Source: Syntrophales bacterium
GTDB taxonomy: Bacteria; Desulfobacterota; Syntrophia; Syntrophales; UBA5619
Length of the DNA stretch: 64,000 nucleotides
Direction: 5' to 3'
NCBI GenBank assembly: GCA_023229765.1
Contig: JALNYO010000019.1
Span: 8,256 to 72,255 of the forward strand
Positions 1-8,578 of this stretch are shown here, in pieces (position 1 is the first letter of the stretch; each line of letters starts with the position of its first letter). The notes beneath the pieces are model-generated. The model was not told where the DNA came from. It did not search any database and saw only the letters and a program-made list of their open reading frames with translations. Position numbers and translations under genes: made by a program.

Positions 1-1
1 C

Positions 2-439
2 GTCCTCGACCAGATGCAGTTTGACATCATGGAGATAGACAAAACCATCACCGCCCGGAACCGCCCGGTAATCATCATCACCTCCAACGCCAAAAAGGAT
101 CTCTCCGATCCCTTCCTCGGGCGCTGCAATTTCCATCATATCGCCTTCCCCGATCCAGATATGATGCGGATGATTCTCAACGTTCATTTCCCTGCTCTCT
201 CCGAAGGGCTGGCAAGGGCGGCGCTTACGACCTTCTACCGCCTCCGGGAACTGCGGGGAATCGAGAAGAAACCGGCCACGCGGGAACTGATAAACTGGGT
301 GCGCGCCCTCAAGCTGGACCCTGATTTCAATATCGACAACCTCGAAAGGGGCAAGGATCTCCCGTATCTCGGCATTCTCTTCAAAAAGAGTATGGATTTG
401 AACATTGCCCTCCAGCAGACGGGGAAAACGAAAAAGTAA
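2..439 (+). CDS. MoxR-type AAA+ ATPase, C-terminal part (5' end outside window)
   Basis: The frame is open from base 2, so the gene starts upstream and only the last 145 residues are seen. The visible part has the sensor-1 strand ending in TSNAKKDLSDPFLGRC, where the Asn and the arginine-finger-like Arg of the AAA+ core are kept, followed by the helical lid (FPDPDMMRMIL, LRELRGIEKKPATRELINWVRALK) typical of MoxR ATPases. MoxR proteins act in the cytoplasm as chaperone-like ATPases that insert cofactors or mature metalloenzymes together with a VWA partner. The next gene on the same strand encodes such a VWA protein, which supports the call. Walker motifs are upstream of the window and cannot be checked. 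Confidence 0.85.
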   Translation, partial: VLDQMQFDIMEIDKTITARNRPVIIITSNAKKDLSDPFLGRCNFHHIAFPDPDMMRMILNVHFPALSEGLARAALTTFYRLRELRGIEKKPATRELINWVRALKLDPDFNIDNLERGKDLPYLGILFKKSMDLNIALQQTGKTKK

Positions 440-457
440 AAATAAATATCGACAAAT

Positions 458-566
458 AAGGAAATTGCAGAACATTTTGTCATTCCCGAAAGCTTCGCTT
501 GCCCACCCAGAGTTTACCCCCGCGGGGGCGGGAATGACAGAATCGAGAGTTTTGCAATTACCTCCA
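458..566. repeat. Short palindromic intergenic element, copy 1
   Basis: The element has inverted ends: an AATTGCAGAAC-type left end near 462 and GTTTTGCAATT at 549-559. Inside lies an inverted TCATTCCCG / CGGGAATGACA pair. The same end sequences and inner motif recur at 6935-7088. It fills the space between the ATPase and the VWA gene and leaves the VWA ribosome binding site intact. It has no coding capacity, so it looks like a non-autonomous mobile repeat. Confidence 0.7.
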
Positions 567-593
567 TAGATAATAATTTACAGGGGAAATTAA

Positions 594-1787
594 TTGTTTA
601 TCAATTTCTTTTATATGCTTAAGGAAAAGGGGGCGCCGGTCTCCCCCACCTCCTTTTTGCGCCTGCACAAGGCGCTTTCCCTCGGCCTGATCGACACCAT
701 TGACGATTTCTACACCGCGGCCCGTTCCATTCTCATCAAAAGCGAACGCTATTTCGACATCTACGACCAGGTATTCTCCAACTATTTCAAGGGAGTGGCT
801 ATGCCGGAAGGAGAAGACGCCGAAATTAACGAGGTCATGAAGGCGCTTCTTGAAGAATGGCTCAAAAACCCCAGGGAACTCGCCGATATGCTCGGCATCG
901 ATGAAAAGGAGCTAAAGCGTTTTACGCCGGAGGAACTGCTCAAGTACTTCATGGACCGCCTGAAGGAGCAGACGGAGGCCCATCACGGCGGCCGCAAATG
1001 GATAGGCACGGGCGGGTTCTCACCCGTGGGGCACTCCGGATATCACCCGGGCGGAATGCGCGTAGGCGGGGTTTCCCGGAACAAATCCGCGATAAAAGTG
1101 GCGATGGAGCGGCGCTATAAGGATTATAATCAGGAAGGCCCGATAACCGAGCTGCAGATGAATGAGGCCCTCAAGAAGCTCCGGATGATGCTTCCCCACG
1201 GACCGCGCGACGTCGTCAACGTTGATAAAACCATCTACGAAACAATGAGAAACGGCGGTGAGATAACCCTTGTCTTCGACCGCCGTCTGACCGACCGGCT
1301 GAAAATCGTGCTGATGATCGACAACGGCGGGTGGTCGATGGACCCCTATATCGAGATCATCCAGACATTATTCACCTATGCCCGCTCCCAGTTCAAGGAG
1401 CTGAAGATCTACTTTTTTCACAACACCATCTACAGCCATGTCTGGTCAGACCCCCAGCGCCACCTCCGGCCGGAGTCGATCGAGGAGCTCGCGCGGCTCG
1501 ATCCGGAGACCAGGCTGATTATCGTCGGCGACGCGGCGATGGCCCCCTCGGAGCTTTCCTGGGCAAACGGCGCCCTCTATATCGACCAGCATGAAAACCG
1601 CAGCAGCGAGGAGCGGCTGAATCTGCTCGCCCGCACCTTTCGCCACTCCGTCTGGCTGAACCCCCAGGAGGAATCGAGCTGGAGCTATACCTGGACGATC
1701 GGTAAAATCGCCAACATCTTCCCCATGTTCGAGCTTACCTTGGACGGCTTGGACAAGGCGGTGCAACTCTTGATGAAACGCAACTAA
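594..1787 (+). CDS. VWA domain protein, CoxE-like partner of MoxR ATPase
   Basis: The 397-residue protein starts with TTG at 594, preceded by AGGGGA at a suitable distance. The N-terminal half is helical. The C-terminal half (about 230-397) is a von Willebrand factor A fold, with the first strand KIVLMIDNGG at about 237 and a later strand TRLIIVGDAAM. CoxE-like proteins work with MoxR ATPases in metalloenzyme maturation. The metal-binding MIDAS signature is unusual: after D243 the two expected serines are replaced by Gly and Trp (DNGGWS), so classical metal binding is doubtful. No target enzyme is visible nearby. Confidence 0.75.
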   Translation: MFINFFYMLKEKGAPVSPTSFLRLHKALSLGLIDTIDDFYTAARSILIKSERYFDIYDQVFSNYFKGVAMPEGEDAEINEVMKALLEEWLKNPRELADMLGIDEKELKRFTPEELLKYFMDRLKEQTEAHHGGRKWIGTGGFSPVGHSGYHPGGMRVGGVSRNKSAIKVAMERRYKDYNQEGPITELQMNEALKKLRMMLPHGPRDVVNVDKTIYETMRNGGEITLVFDRRLTDRLKIVLMIDNGGWSMDPYIEIIQTLFTYARSQFKELKIYFFHNTIYSHVWSDPQRHLRPESIEELARLDPETRLIIVGDAAMAPSELSWANGALYIDQHENRSSEERLNLLARTFRHSVWLNPQEESSWSYTWTIGKIANIFPMFELTLDGLDKAVQLLMKRN

Positions 1788-1794
1788 AAATATT

Positions 1795-2691
1795 ATGGAA
1801 AACAAGGAATATCTGGATATTAAGGCCATCGCCATTCTGCTCGCCCTGACGCTGCTGTGGGGTTTGAATTACCCTGTCATCAAATATACAAACCAGGGAA
1901 TATCGCCAGTTTTTTCCTCGGCCATCAGGTCAGTCATCGCCTCGATCTTTGGGGTTCTCTACTGCATTCGGAAAAAAGAAACGCTGTTCCACACCGACAT
2001 CAGACTTTTTCATGGGTTCATGGTGGGGCTGCTGTTCGGACTCGAATTTGCGTGCGTTTATTTTGGGATGCTCTACACCGATGCGGTCCGTTCGGTGCTC
2101 TTCGTTTATCTGAGCCCCTTCGTGGTAGCCGCCGGCGCCCATTTCCTGCTCAAGGGGGATCGTCTCACCTTTTTAAAAACCGCCGGGCTGCTGCTGGCCT
2201 TTGCCGGCGTTTTCGCCGTTTTCTGGGGAAAACCGAAAACCGCCGGCCCTTCAATGCTTTTCGGAGACATTTTAGAGATCACCGCCGGTTTTTTTTGGGG
2301 GGCAACCACCTTGTACATCAAGAAATTCATGGCCCAAAAGGTCGAGCCTATCAACACCTTCCTGTATCAGCTCGTCTTCTCAATCCCTATTCTCTTCATA
2401 GTGAGCCTCATTCTGGAGCCCAGATGGATTTACAAAATCGACTTTTTCATCATCCTGGCCCTCTTTTTTCAGTCGTTTATCGTCGCCTTCATCTCCTACC
2501 TGATCTGGTTCAAACTCATCCACCAGTATTCGGTAAGCAGGCTTTCCGCCTTTACATTTTTCACCCCTCTTTTCGGGGTGCTCTTCGGGGTAATCTTCCT
2601 CAATGAAGAATTGACCCCTTCTTTGATGGTTGGCCTGCCGCTGGTTTCGCTGGGAATCTTTATCGTCAACTGGAGACGGCGAACGATTTAA
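1795..2691 (+). CDS. EamA/DMT-family transporter
   Basis: This 298-residue protein has about ten hydrophobic segments arranged as two five-helix halves, which is the EamA (drug/metabolite transporter) layout. The first half begins AIAILLALTLLWGLNYPVIK, with the typical W-G-xN near the end of helix 1. The second half begins near ILEITAGFFWGATTLYIKK. It ends with a short basic tail (NWRRRTI). It lies 7 bp after the VWA gene and may be co-transcribed. The substrate cannot be told from sequence; family members export amino acids, metabolites or drugs across the inner membrane. Confidence 0.85.
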   Translation: MENKEYLDIKAIAILLALTLLWGLNYPVIKYTNQGISPVFSSAIRSVIASIFGVLYCIRKKETLFHTDIRLFHGFMVGLLFGLEFACVYFGMLYTDAVRSVLFVYLSPFVVAAGAHFLLKGDRLTFLKTAGLLLAFAGVFAVFWGKPKTAGPSMLFGDILEITAGFFWGATTLYIKKFMAQKVEPINTFLYQLVFSIPILFIVSLILEPRWIYKIDFFIILALFFQSFIVAFISYLIWFKLIHQYSVSRLSAFTFFTPLFGVLFGVIFLNEELTPSLMVGLPLVSLGIFIVNWRRRTI

Positions 2692-2705
2692 TCGGGAGAT
2701 TTTTG

Positions 2706-2748
2706 ACAAAAAAACCGCCCGGGCGATTGCAATAATCAGACCGGGCGG
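2706..2748 (-). terminator. Rho-independent terminator of the Mrp gene
   Basis: An 8-bp perfect stem (2715-2722 with 2741-2748, CCGCCCGG/CCGGGCGG) is followed on the minus strand by seven T. It lies downstream of the minus-strand Mrp gene and in the gap to the convergent EamA gene. Confidence 0.7.
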
Positions 2749-2850
2749 CAGTTTAAACTGGCAGCCGGCGATCAATGATGATCTCCGACTGCCGAAAACA
2801 CTACCTTGCCAAAGCCGCTTCCTGGCGCTTTGCAGAAGCGGCCAAAGCTG

Positions 2851-3696
2851 CTAAGATGTTTTGCCGTTCATTGCCAGAATCGGCTTCACTACGCCGCGGA
2901 AAGCCTTCGCCGCTTCAGTTTCGCCAAAATGAGAAACAAACGGTTCCCCGTTGTCCGAGGTCTCGACGATGCGCGGATCAAGCGGGATGGTTCCCAAAAA
3001 CGGCACACCCATTTCGTGAGCCATCTTTTCTCCGCCCCCGGTCTTGAAGACGTTGATAAGCTTGTTGCAGTGCGGACAGATGAGCCCGCTCATATTTTCG
3101 ACGACTCCGGTCACCGGAACCTTTACCTGCCTGCAGAAACTTATGCATTTTCTGACGTCGTTCAGGGATAGATTCTGCGGGGTCGTAACAATGACGGCGC
3201 CGTCAATGCCCGGGATAAGCTGCGCGACCGACAGAGGCTCATCGCCTGTCCCCGGCGGGAAATCCACTATCAGGTAATCCAGGTTTCCCCATTCCACGTC
3301 AGTCAAAAGCTGTTTGATGACGCCCATCTTCATCGGCCCCCGCCAGATTACCGCATCATCCTTGTTCGGGATAAGGAAGCCTATAGACATGACCGACAGG
3401 TTCTCGCCGTACGGAACCGGCAGCATCTTTTCCCCCTTCACCTCCGGAACAACGCCCTCAAGCTTCAACAGGGTCGGGATGCTCGGCCCGTGAAAATCGG
3501 TATCCAGCAGGCCCACCTTCTGCCCTTCCATTGCCAGCGCCACCGCGATGTTGGCGGCGACCGTGCTCTTGCCGACCCCGCCCTTCCCGGAAAGCACCAT
3601 TATCTTATGCTTTATCTTATTCAAGCTGGTATTGAGCTCCATTGATTCTGTAAGCGACTTGAGACTGTCCGCTCCCTGGCTGTTTTCTTCACTCAT
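2851..3696 (-). CDS. Mrp/NBP35-family P-loop ATPase, Fe-S cluster carrier
   Basis: The 281-residue protein has the deviant Walker A motif KGGVGKST (residues 38-45) and the DFPPGTGDEPLS motif near 145-156. The CxxC pair at C207/C210 (ICPHC) holds the bridging Fe-S cluster in Mrp/ApbC/NBP35 dimers. Such proteins are cytoplasmic scaffolds that transfer 4Fe-4S clusters to apo-enzymes. The N-terminal DUF59 domain of longer Mrp proteins is absent. The start at 3696 has AAAGGAC upstream, and a promoter is recognisable at 3752-3780. Many Fe-S enzymes are expected in an anaerobe of this kind. Confidence 0.9.
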   Translation of the reverse strand: MSEENSQGADSLKSLTESMELNTSLNKIKHKIMVLSGKGGVGKSTVAANIAVALAMEGQKVGLLDTDFHGPSIPTLLKLEGVVPEVKGEKMLPVPYGENLSVMSIGFLIPNKDDAVIWRGPMKMGVIKQLLTDVEWGNLDYLIVDFPPGTGDEPLSVAQLIPGIDGAVIVTTPQNLSLNDVRKCISFCRQVKVPVTGVVENMSGLICPHCNKLINVFKTGGGEKMAHEMGVPFLGTIPLDPRIVETSDNGEPFVSHFGETEAAKAFRGVVKPILAMNGKTS

Positions 3697-3751
3697 TTAT
3701 TTTGTCCTTTCATAATTTTTTGTTTTCCCTTTTGCCTTATTCCTGTGAGGC

Positions 3752-3780
3752 AATATAGATATCGTGACACTGAAAAGCAA
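3752..3780 (-). promoter_or_regulatory. Sigma70-type promoter of the Mrp gene
   Basis: On the minus strand TTGCTT (3780-3775) and TATATT (3757-3752) are separated by 17 bp, about 55 bp upstream of the Mrp start codon. Confidence 0.55.
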
Positions 3781-3856
3781 GCCTGAAAAATAAAAAAACG
3801 GCTTTTTTGCGCTTTCCGTCATCACATCCATCCCTCTTCTCAGATAGCGCTTTGCC

Positions 3857-4042
3857 TAAGGGCCTGTCCGCAAATAACCTGGGCAAGATTGCGCTCAGAT
3901 TTGGGCTGGATTTGGTTGCGGCGATTGAACAAAACCGCAAACGTAGCAGCGCTACGTTGAGGATTTTGTGATTGAGCCACAGCCAAAGATGGCCCAAAGA
4001 TGAGATGCAAGATGTTCAGGTTATTTGTGGACAGGACCTTAG
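3857..4042. mobile_element. 186-bp MITE with 25-bp terminal inverted repeats
   Basis: The ends 3857-3881 and 4018-4042 are 25-bp inverted repeats with two mismatches, beginning TAAGG and containing CCTGTCC and CAAATAACCTG. The middle has a palindrome (CGTAGCAGCGCTACG). The element starts and ends with TA, which fits a TA target-site duplication. No transposase is encoded, so it is non-autonomous. Its right end lies inside the 3' end of trmO and supplies that gene's last codons and stop. Confidence 0.8.
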
Positions 4043-4576
4043 CTTGAAGACAAACCGCAACCATTCGGGGAAGCGCGGCTCTTTGATCTCCGGATAGATC
4101 CCCGCGTATGGTTTTATGTCTATTATCGGGCTGCCGTCAACCGCTTCGAGCCCCTTCACCCTCAAAACATTGCCGTCACGCTCCAGCAGTTCTGCCGTTG
4201 ACACCAGAACAGGGTTGGGACGGGCGGGGCTGCGGGTGGCAAATATCCCGGTTTCGGGAAATTCCTTCAACCCCATCGGGTGAACGTGGACAAGTGTCCG
4301 CTTTTTCTCTGCCAGGAGATGGGGCCAGTAAAGAACCACAATATGGGAAAATTCCTCTATGCCGTCCAGCAATCCTTCCAGCCCAGGATCGATCGCCAGC
4401 TCGGAGACAAGGGCCTCGATTTGCCGCATCTGCTTGCGTATTTCTTCCCCCTGCTCCTGCAGCTTGGCCGTATCGTCCACGCCCCTTTTCAGCGGCGCCT
4501 TCAAGGCACTGCGAACAACCCCGACCGGCCGCACAATCAACTCTTTCCGCCAGTTTTCTCCATTCATTGTTTCCAT
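4016..4576 (-). CDS. trmO: TrmO (TsaA-like) tRNA N6-methyltransferase
   Basis: The 186-residue protein belongs to the TrmO/YaeB family, which methylates t6A37 of certain tRNAs using SAM. The barrel core is visible: RPVGVVRS near the start, then EEFSHIVVLYWPH, LVHVHPMG, GIFATRSPARPNPV and LEAVDGSPIIDIKPY. The start at 4576 has GAGG at proper spacing; longer readings at 4615 lack a ribosome site. A helical insert (about residues 35-65) is longer than in short family members. The last residues (RSCPQIT) and the stop come from the inserted MITE, so the original C-terminus has been replaced. The catalytic part appears complete. Confidence 0.85.
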   Translation of the reverse strand: METMNGENWRKELIVRPVGVVRSALKAPLKRGVDDTAKLQEQGEEIRKQMRQIEALVSELAIDPGLEGLLDGIEEFSHIVVLYWPHLLAEKKRTLVHVHPMGLKEFPETGIFATRSPARPNPVLVSTAELLERDGNVLRVKGLEAVDGSPIIDIKPYAGIYPEIKEPRFPEWLRFVFKLRSCPQIT

Positions 4577-4700
4577 CCTAACCTCGCTTTTATTAAACCC
4601 ATTGCAATGAATCACCTATGAAAATCAAGCCCTTATCCCATCCCAGTCCGGATGGACCAAGGGGCGTCTGCGCATAACTGCAAAGATAAATTGCCGGCGC

Positions 4701-5873
4701 TTATTCCTCCTTAATATCCAGGCGGGCAATAAGCAAAAGGCTCGCCAGCACGGCGCAGCCGACAATAATAAAGGCCAGTCCAAACTTGCCCGCATCGCCG
4801 AATATTCCCAGAAAAACAGGGACCAGCCCGGCGCCGACCAGATTGGCAATGAATACCGTAATAGCGACAGCCAGACTGCGGGCGGTTACGGGGACTATCC
4901 GCGAGAGCGCGGCAAATCCTGCCGGAAAGAAGCCCCCCGCAAGCACCGGCTGCAGAAAAACCATTAGGGCAACCCATCTTCCCGGAATGATGCCCAGGAG
5001 GATCACCACCAGTCCGTTAAAGAAAATTACCAGGGCCATCGTCGGCTTGGCGCCGAAACGATCGACTATCCAGCCGGTAAAAAGGGCCACCGGGATGGCA
5101 GACAACCGGGACAGCCCCGCCAAAGTGTTCGCTGCATCCCTGTCCATCCCCCTTTCCGCCGTCAAATAAAGCGGCAGCATATTGTAGATGCCGACGTTGA
5201 TGGTAAGCGCCGCACAAAAAAGGGGAACCATCCTCCAGAAATCCCTATTGCCAACTACCAGGCGGATGTTGCCAAACGTCGGGGCGTCTCCTTTGAAGTT
5301 GCCGCCCAGAGAAAAACGGGGGAAAATCAAACCCATGACCATTACGGCAATCCCGATAAAGACAAGGATAACCCTCCAGGGCAGTATCAAAAGCAGGCCT
5401 TCGGCCAGAAGCGGAACGGTAATGAAGGCAAGGATCGGGGCAAATTCGTGGACGGCAAGCGCCTTGCCCCAGTGCCTTGACTCAAATGACGAGGTGACTG
5501 TTGTGATTCCGGAGGGGAGATAAAGACCGGTAAATATCCCGACAAGAAACAATCCTCCGCGGATCATCCACAACTCGCGACTGGCGGCGATCACCAGCAA
5601 CGCGCAACCGGTGATAATTGCGGACAGAGAAATGGTGCGTCGATGTGTCAACCGCGAAGAGACCAGCCCGGAAACCATAAGCCCAATCGAATAACCAATG
5701 GCAAGCATCAGAAAGAAAAATCCGGCGCTGGAGTGACCAAAACCCAGTTCCTTCTCAATCACCGGCATCAGTGGCGCAGAGATAAGGCGGGAGACAAAAT
5801 TGGCAAAAAACATCCCCGCCAAAAAAAATAATGGAAAAATCTTCGATTTAACTGAAGTGGGAGCAGTTGTCAT
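4701..5873 (-). CDS. Major facilitator superfamily transporter
   Basis: The 390-residue protein has about twelve hydrophobic helices. The cytoplasmic loop after helix 2 (GLVSSRLTHRRTISLSA) matches the conserved MFS loop 2-3 pattern, and a related loop (GWIVDRFGAKPTMALV) occurs in the second half. The start codon overlaps the etfA stop by four bases, so it is translationally coupled to the electron transfer flavoprotein genes. The substrate is unknown; the coupling suggests uptake or export of a compound metabolised through the Etf-linked pathway, but that is inference. Confidence 0.85.
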   Translation of the reverse strand: MTTAPTSVKSKIFPLFFLAGMFFANFVSRLISAPLMPVIEKELGFGHSSAGFFFLMLAIGYSIGLMVSGLVSSRLTHRRTISLSAIITGCALLVIAASRELWMIRGGLFLVGIFTGLYLPSGITTVTSSFESRHWGKALAVHEFAPILAFITVPLLAEGLLLILPWRVILVFIGIAVMVMGLIFPRFSLGGNFKGDAPTFGNIRLVVGNRDFWRMVPLFCAALTINVGIYNMLPLYLTAERGMDRDAANTLAGLSRLSAIPVALFTGWIVDRFGAKPTMALVIFFNGLVVILLGIIPGRWVALMVFLQPVLAGGFFPAGFAALSRIVPVTARSLAVAITVFIANLVGAGLVPVFLGIFGDAGKFGLAFIIVGCAVLASLLLIARLDIKEE

Positions 5874-6907
5874 GAAATGTCCTTATTGCGCTTTTGCCTT
5901 TTGCAGGCATTGATCAAGAGCGGAAGGAAGAGCAGCAGATCCTCAACGATGCAGACATCCGCCGCCTGGAAGATGGCGGCGCGGGGATCGCTGTTGACGG
6001 CGACTATAAACTGCGAGCCGCGCATCCCCGCCAGGTGCTGAAGGGCGCCGGAAATTCCGCAGGCGATATAGAGGCGGGGCGTTACGGTCCTTCCGGTCTG
6101 CCCAATCTGCAGGCGGGTGGAAAGCCAGCCCGCATCGCACACCGTTCGGGAGCCACCGACAGCGGAACGGGAAAAAAGCGACGCCAGATCGCGGACAAGG
6201 GAGAGATTCTCCTCTTTTCCAATGCCCCGCCCGGCGGAAACAACCACCTCCGCAGCGGCAAGGTCGGCATCCTGCTCCGGCGCTGACAAAAGGCCAAGGG
6301 GGCGGCTCGCAAGCGCCATCTCCGGAACGGGAATGATCTTTGCCTGCACCGCAAGCAACCGCTCCTCGCTCAACACACCCTCCGGCTTCTGTGTTGCCTC
6401 GCCAGCGCCCCGGCAACGAAACGCCCCGGGAAGAAGGGTGATCACTGTCGTTTCCGCCCTCGAAATTACCTCGGCCGTTATTTTACCGTTGAGCAGCGAC
6501 CGTCGGAAGATTACATCCTCCCCCTCAACCCGGGCGCTTTCGCCCGCCGTGATGCAGCCGGCGTCCAGACGAACGGCAAGCCCTGGGGCAAAGTCAGCGC
6601 CATTTGCATTGTGGGCAATGCAGACAAAACGGGGTTTTATCTCAGCGAGAAGCGGGGCCAGAACGCCCTTCCACGCCTCCGCGCTGTAAGCGGCGAGGGA
6701 AGCTCCGGAAAAGCCGACGACGGCAACATCGGGAATTGCGGAAAGCAGGGCGACGGCCCTTGCAATCCCCTCTCCGAGCACAAAGACGCGAACCGGGGCA
6801 GTCTGATCGCTACGGAGGGCTTTCGCAAAAGCGATCAGCTCCATAGTGACCGGAGCGGGGAGACCGGCGGCAAGTTCGGCAACAACAACTATTTCCTGAG
6901 TCTTCAT
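5870..6907 (-). CDS. etfA: Electron transfer flavoprotein alpha subunit
   Basis: The 345-residue protein carries the N-terminal Etf domain (MKTQEIVVVAELAAG) and the C-terminal FAD-binding domain from about residue 210. Recognisable parts are VVVSAGRGIGKEENLSLVRDLA, DAGWLSTRLQIGQTG, LYIACGISGALQHLAGM and VAVNSDPRAAIFQAADV, which bind FAD in EtfA. With EtfB it forms a cytoplasmic heterodimer moving electrons between acyl-CoA dehydrogenases and the quinone or other carriers. The start at 6907 is preceded by AGGT; the frame runs on upstream only because it crosses an inserted repeat. No ferredoxin domain is fused, so bifurcation cannot be claimed. Confidence 0.93.
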   Translation of the reverse strand: MKTQEIVVVAELAAGLPAPVTMELIAFAKALRSDQTAPVRVFVLGEGIARAVALLSAIPDVAVVGFSGASLAAYSAEAWKGVLAPLLAEIKPRFVCIAHNANGADFAPGLAVRLDAGCITAGESARVEGEDVIFRRSLLNGKITAEVISRAETTVITLLPGAFRCRGAGEATQKPEGVLSEERLLAVQAKIIPVPEMALASRPLGLLSAPEQDADLAAAEVVVSAGRGIGKEENLSLVRDLASLFSRSAVGGSRTVCDAGWLSTRLQIGQTGRTVTPRLYIACGISGALQHLAGMRGSQFIVAVNSDPRAAIFQAADVCIVEDLLLFLPLLINACKRQKRNKDIS

Positions 6908-6934
6908 TTTACAACCTGATAAATTTTGAAACTC

Positions 6935-7088
6935 GAGATAATTGCAAAACTCCCCATTCTTGTCATTCCCGCAACGATTCTGAGTGTGAAAGCGAAGCTT
7001 AATGTTCATAATCAAGCTTGTAACTGCCCAAAATTATGGATGCCCGATAAAGGCATTCGGGCATGACAAAACGTTTTGCAATTGCCTC
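6935..7088. repeat. Short palindromic intergenic element, copy 2
   Basis: It shares its inverted ends (AATTGCAAAAC at 6940-6950 and GTTTTGCAATT at 7073-7083) and the inner TTGTCATTCCCG motif with the element at 458-566. It occupies almost all of the space between etfB and etfA, which in most genomes are nearly contiguous. Confidence 0.7.
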
Positions 7089-7101
7089 ACTCGGCTATTT
7101 T

Positions 7102-7875
7102 TCAAAAAAACGCCCGTTCGCGGAATATCTCGGCCAGGCGCTCCGCCTTTCCTTCTGCCGTTCCTTCCAAAAAGAATGACTTACCCGACGGCGCGGGCCA
7201 AGACAGGCACAAAAGCTCTTCGCGCCGGGACGCTTTCGGCAGGGTGTCAGCCGGGATGACAAGCAAGGGCTGGGAACGCGACCGCAAAACGTGGGAGAGG
7301 GCGGGATAACGCGGACGGTTGATCCCCGACTGAATTGTGAGCAAGGCCGGAAGGGGCAGCTCCAGCCCTTCCCGAAGCCCGCCTTCCAGTTCCCGCTCAA
7401 CGGTCAAACGGCCATTTTCGGAAAACAGCCGCTCTTCCACGACGGCGGTCGCGCAGGGGATGCCCAGCAGTTCCGCAAGCATAGCTCCTGTCTGCCCGTA
7501 CATCGCATCCTCCGACATCACCCCGGCCAAAATAAGGTCATAACATCGCTCACGGACAAAAGCTGCTATCAAAAAGGCCGTATCACTTGGAAAAAGTTCC
7601 TGATTTTCGTCGTGAAGAATATGAATCGCCGCGTCGGCCCCCATTGCCAGCGCGCGACGCAAAACGGCGGCAACGCGGGGGGGGCCAACCGAAACCGCTT
7701 CCACCGAGCTTCCCGGCAGCGCCTCGCGTATCCTCAGCGCCTCCTCGACGGCAAACTCATCGAAACGATTCATCCGCCAGTCATTTTCTCCCACCAGCAA
7801 AGAAGCACCATCTTCGGAAATTCTGATATCCGCCTCGACAGCGGGCGTCTGTTTCACCAGAACCAGTATTTTCAT
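7102..7875 (-). CDS. etfB: Electron transfer flavoprotein beta subunit
   Basis: The protein is 257 residues from the conserved start MKILVLVKQTP; in-frame starts 18 bases upstream exist but have no better ribosome site. It has the EtfB signature region NRFDEFAVEEALRIRE, the AMP-binding-type segment ILAGVMSEDAMYGQTGAMLAELLGIP and the following ATAVV strand. It should pair with the downstream EtfA. The C-terminal tail (about 215-257) is low in similarity to typical EtfB and may be a lineage feature. It is separated from etfA by an inserted palindromic repeat. Confidence 0.9.
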   Translation of the reverse strand: MKILVLVKQTPAVEADIRISEDGASLLVGENDWRMNRFDEFAVEEALRIREALPGSSVEAVSVGPPRVAAVLRRALAMGADAAIHILHDENQELFPSDTAFLIAAFVRERCYDLILAGVMSEDAMYGQTGAMLAELLGIPCATAVVEERLFSENGRLTVERELEGGLREGLELPLPALLTIQSGINRPRYPALSHVLRSRSQPLLVIPADTLPKASRREELLCLSWPAPSGKSFFLEGTAEGKAERLAEIFRERAFF

Positions 7876-7931
7876 AATCGATTTCATGAACATTAAACTG
7901 CGCTTTCATCCTTCTTTGCGACGGCGCACCG

Positions 7932-8381
7932 TCATTCCCGTGCCGTTACGGGCCGATTCATCGCCAGGAGTTTCCTGCCCTCACGAAAGAGCACCTCCAT
8001 CTTATCCATCGTCGTTGACTCGACAAAGCCGCGGCCAAAGTGGGGGTGCGCGATGACGTCCCCCTTCTCGTAGAGCTCTGTCATGCCATAATCCCAGACG
8101 GCCACATCCTGACCGAGTGCGGCATTTTTTAACTCCCACAGCCTGTTTGCCTCCGGGCGAACCGGTTTCAGAACAGGCGCAAGCCGTCCCCCTATCCTCC
8201 GTATCTCGGGAATCTCCTTCTTTTTTACCGGCGCCGGCCCATGATGACGATGTTCGGAGCCACAAGTCCGGCACTTAACCCCGGAAACCACCCCGTTCAC
8301 CTCGAAAAGAACGACATGGGCCAACGTCAGCCGACAGTGTGTACAATAGGAATCAATAAATTTTCCAACCAGAGTAGCCAC
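7932..8381 (-). CDS. Zinc-ribbon protein of unknown function
   Basis: The 149-residue protein starts with GTG at 8381, set by a strong GGGGGAGG six bases upstream. Two CxxC pairs (CTHC near residue 13 and CRTC near 38) form a probable zinc ribbon. The C-terminal part (about 108-149) contains KGDVIAHPHFGRGFVES followed by a strand-rich segment ending in GRKLLAMNRP. This resembles the small barrel that follows a zinc ribbon in some nucleic-acid-binding proteins. It lies 56 bp upstream of etfB on the same strand and could be the first gene of that operon. Its role is not known. Confidence 0.6.
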   Translation of the reverse strand: MATLVGKFIDSYCTHCRLTLAHVVLFEVNGVVSGVKCRTCGSEHRHHGPAPVKKKEIPEIRRIGGRLAPVLKPVRPEANRLWELKNAALGQDVAVWDYGMTELYEKGDVIAHPHFGRGFVESTTMDKMEVLFREGRKLLAMNRPVTARE

Positions 8382-8473
8382 AATAACCTCCCCCTTTTTC
8401 TTATCCGCGCCGCCTTTATCACGATGGCCGCCATTTGCAAACCTGATTTTCGCGACGGCCAAAATGCAGAACA

Positions 8474-8512
8474 CCCCCCGAATCCCCTCGTTCACCAAGG
8501 GATTCAGGGGGC
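8474..8512 (-). terminator. Inverted repeat downstream of the giant FecR/Ig gene
   Basis: CCCCCCGAATCCC (8474-8486) pairs with GGGATTCAGGGGG (8500-8512) with one mismatch. It is 67 bp past the stop of the giant minus-strand gene. There is no clean T tract, so termination or 3'-end protection is only possible. The rest of 8382-8578 shows nothing else. Confidence 0.35.
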
Positions 8513-8578
8513 GTTCGTATTTTGTTATCAATAACTATTGCTTAGCTGCGTTTCCGTCCTCCGGGGCCTGCAACCTCG

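Noticed and set aside
3737..4064. Short frames inside the MITE
   Set aside because: They lie within the inverted-repeat element and are produced by its sequence.
5870..7875. EtfAB as an electron-bifurcating complex
   Set aside because: No fused ferredoxin domain, no adjacent FixC/FixX or bifurcating dehydrogenase gene; the sequence does not decide.
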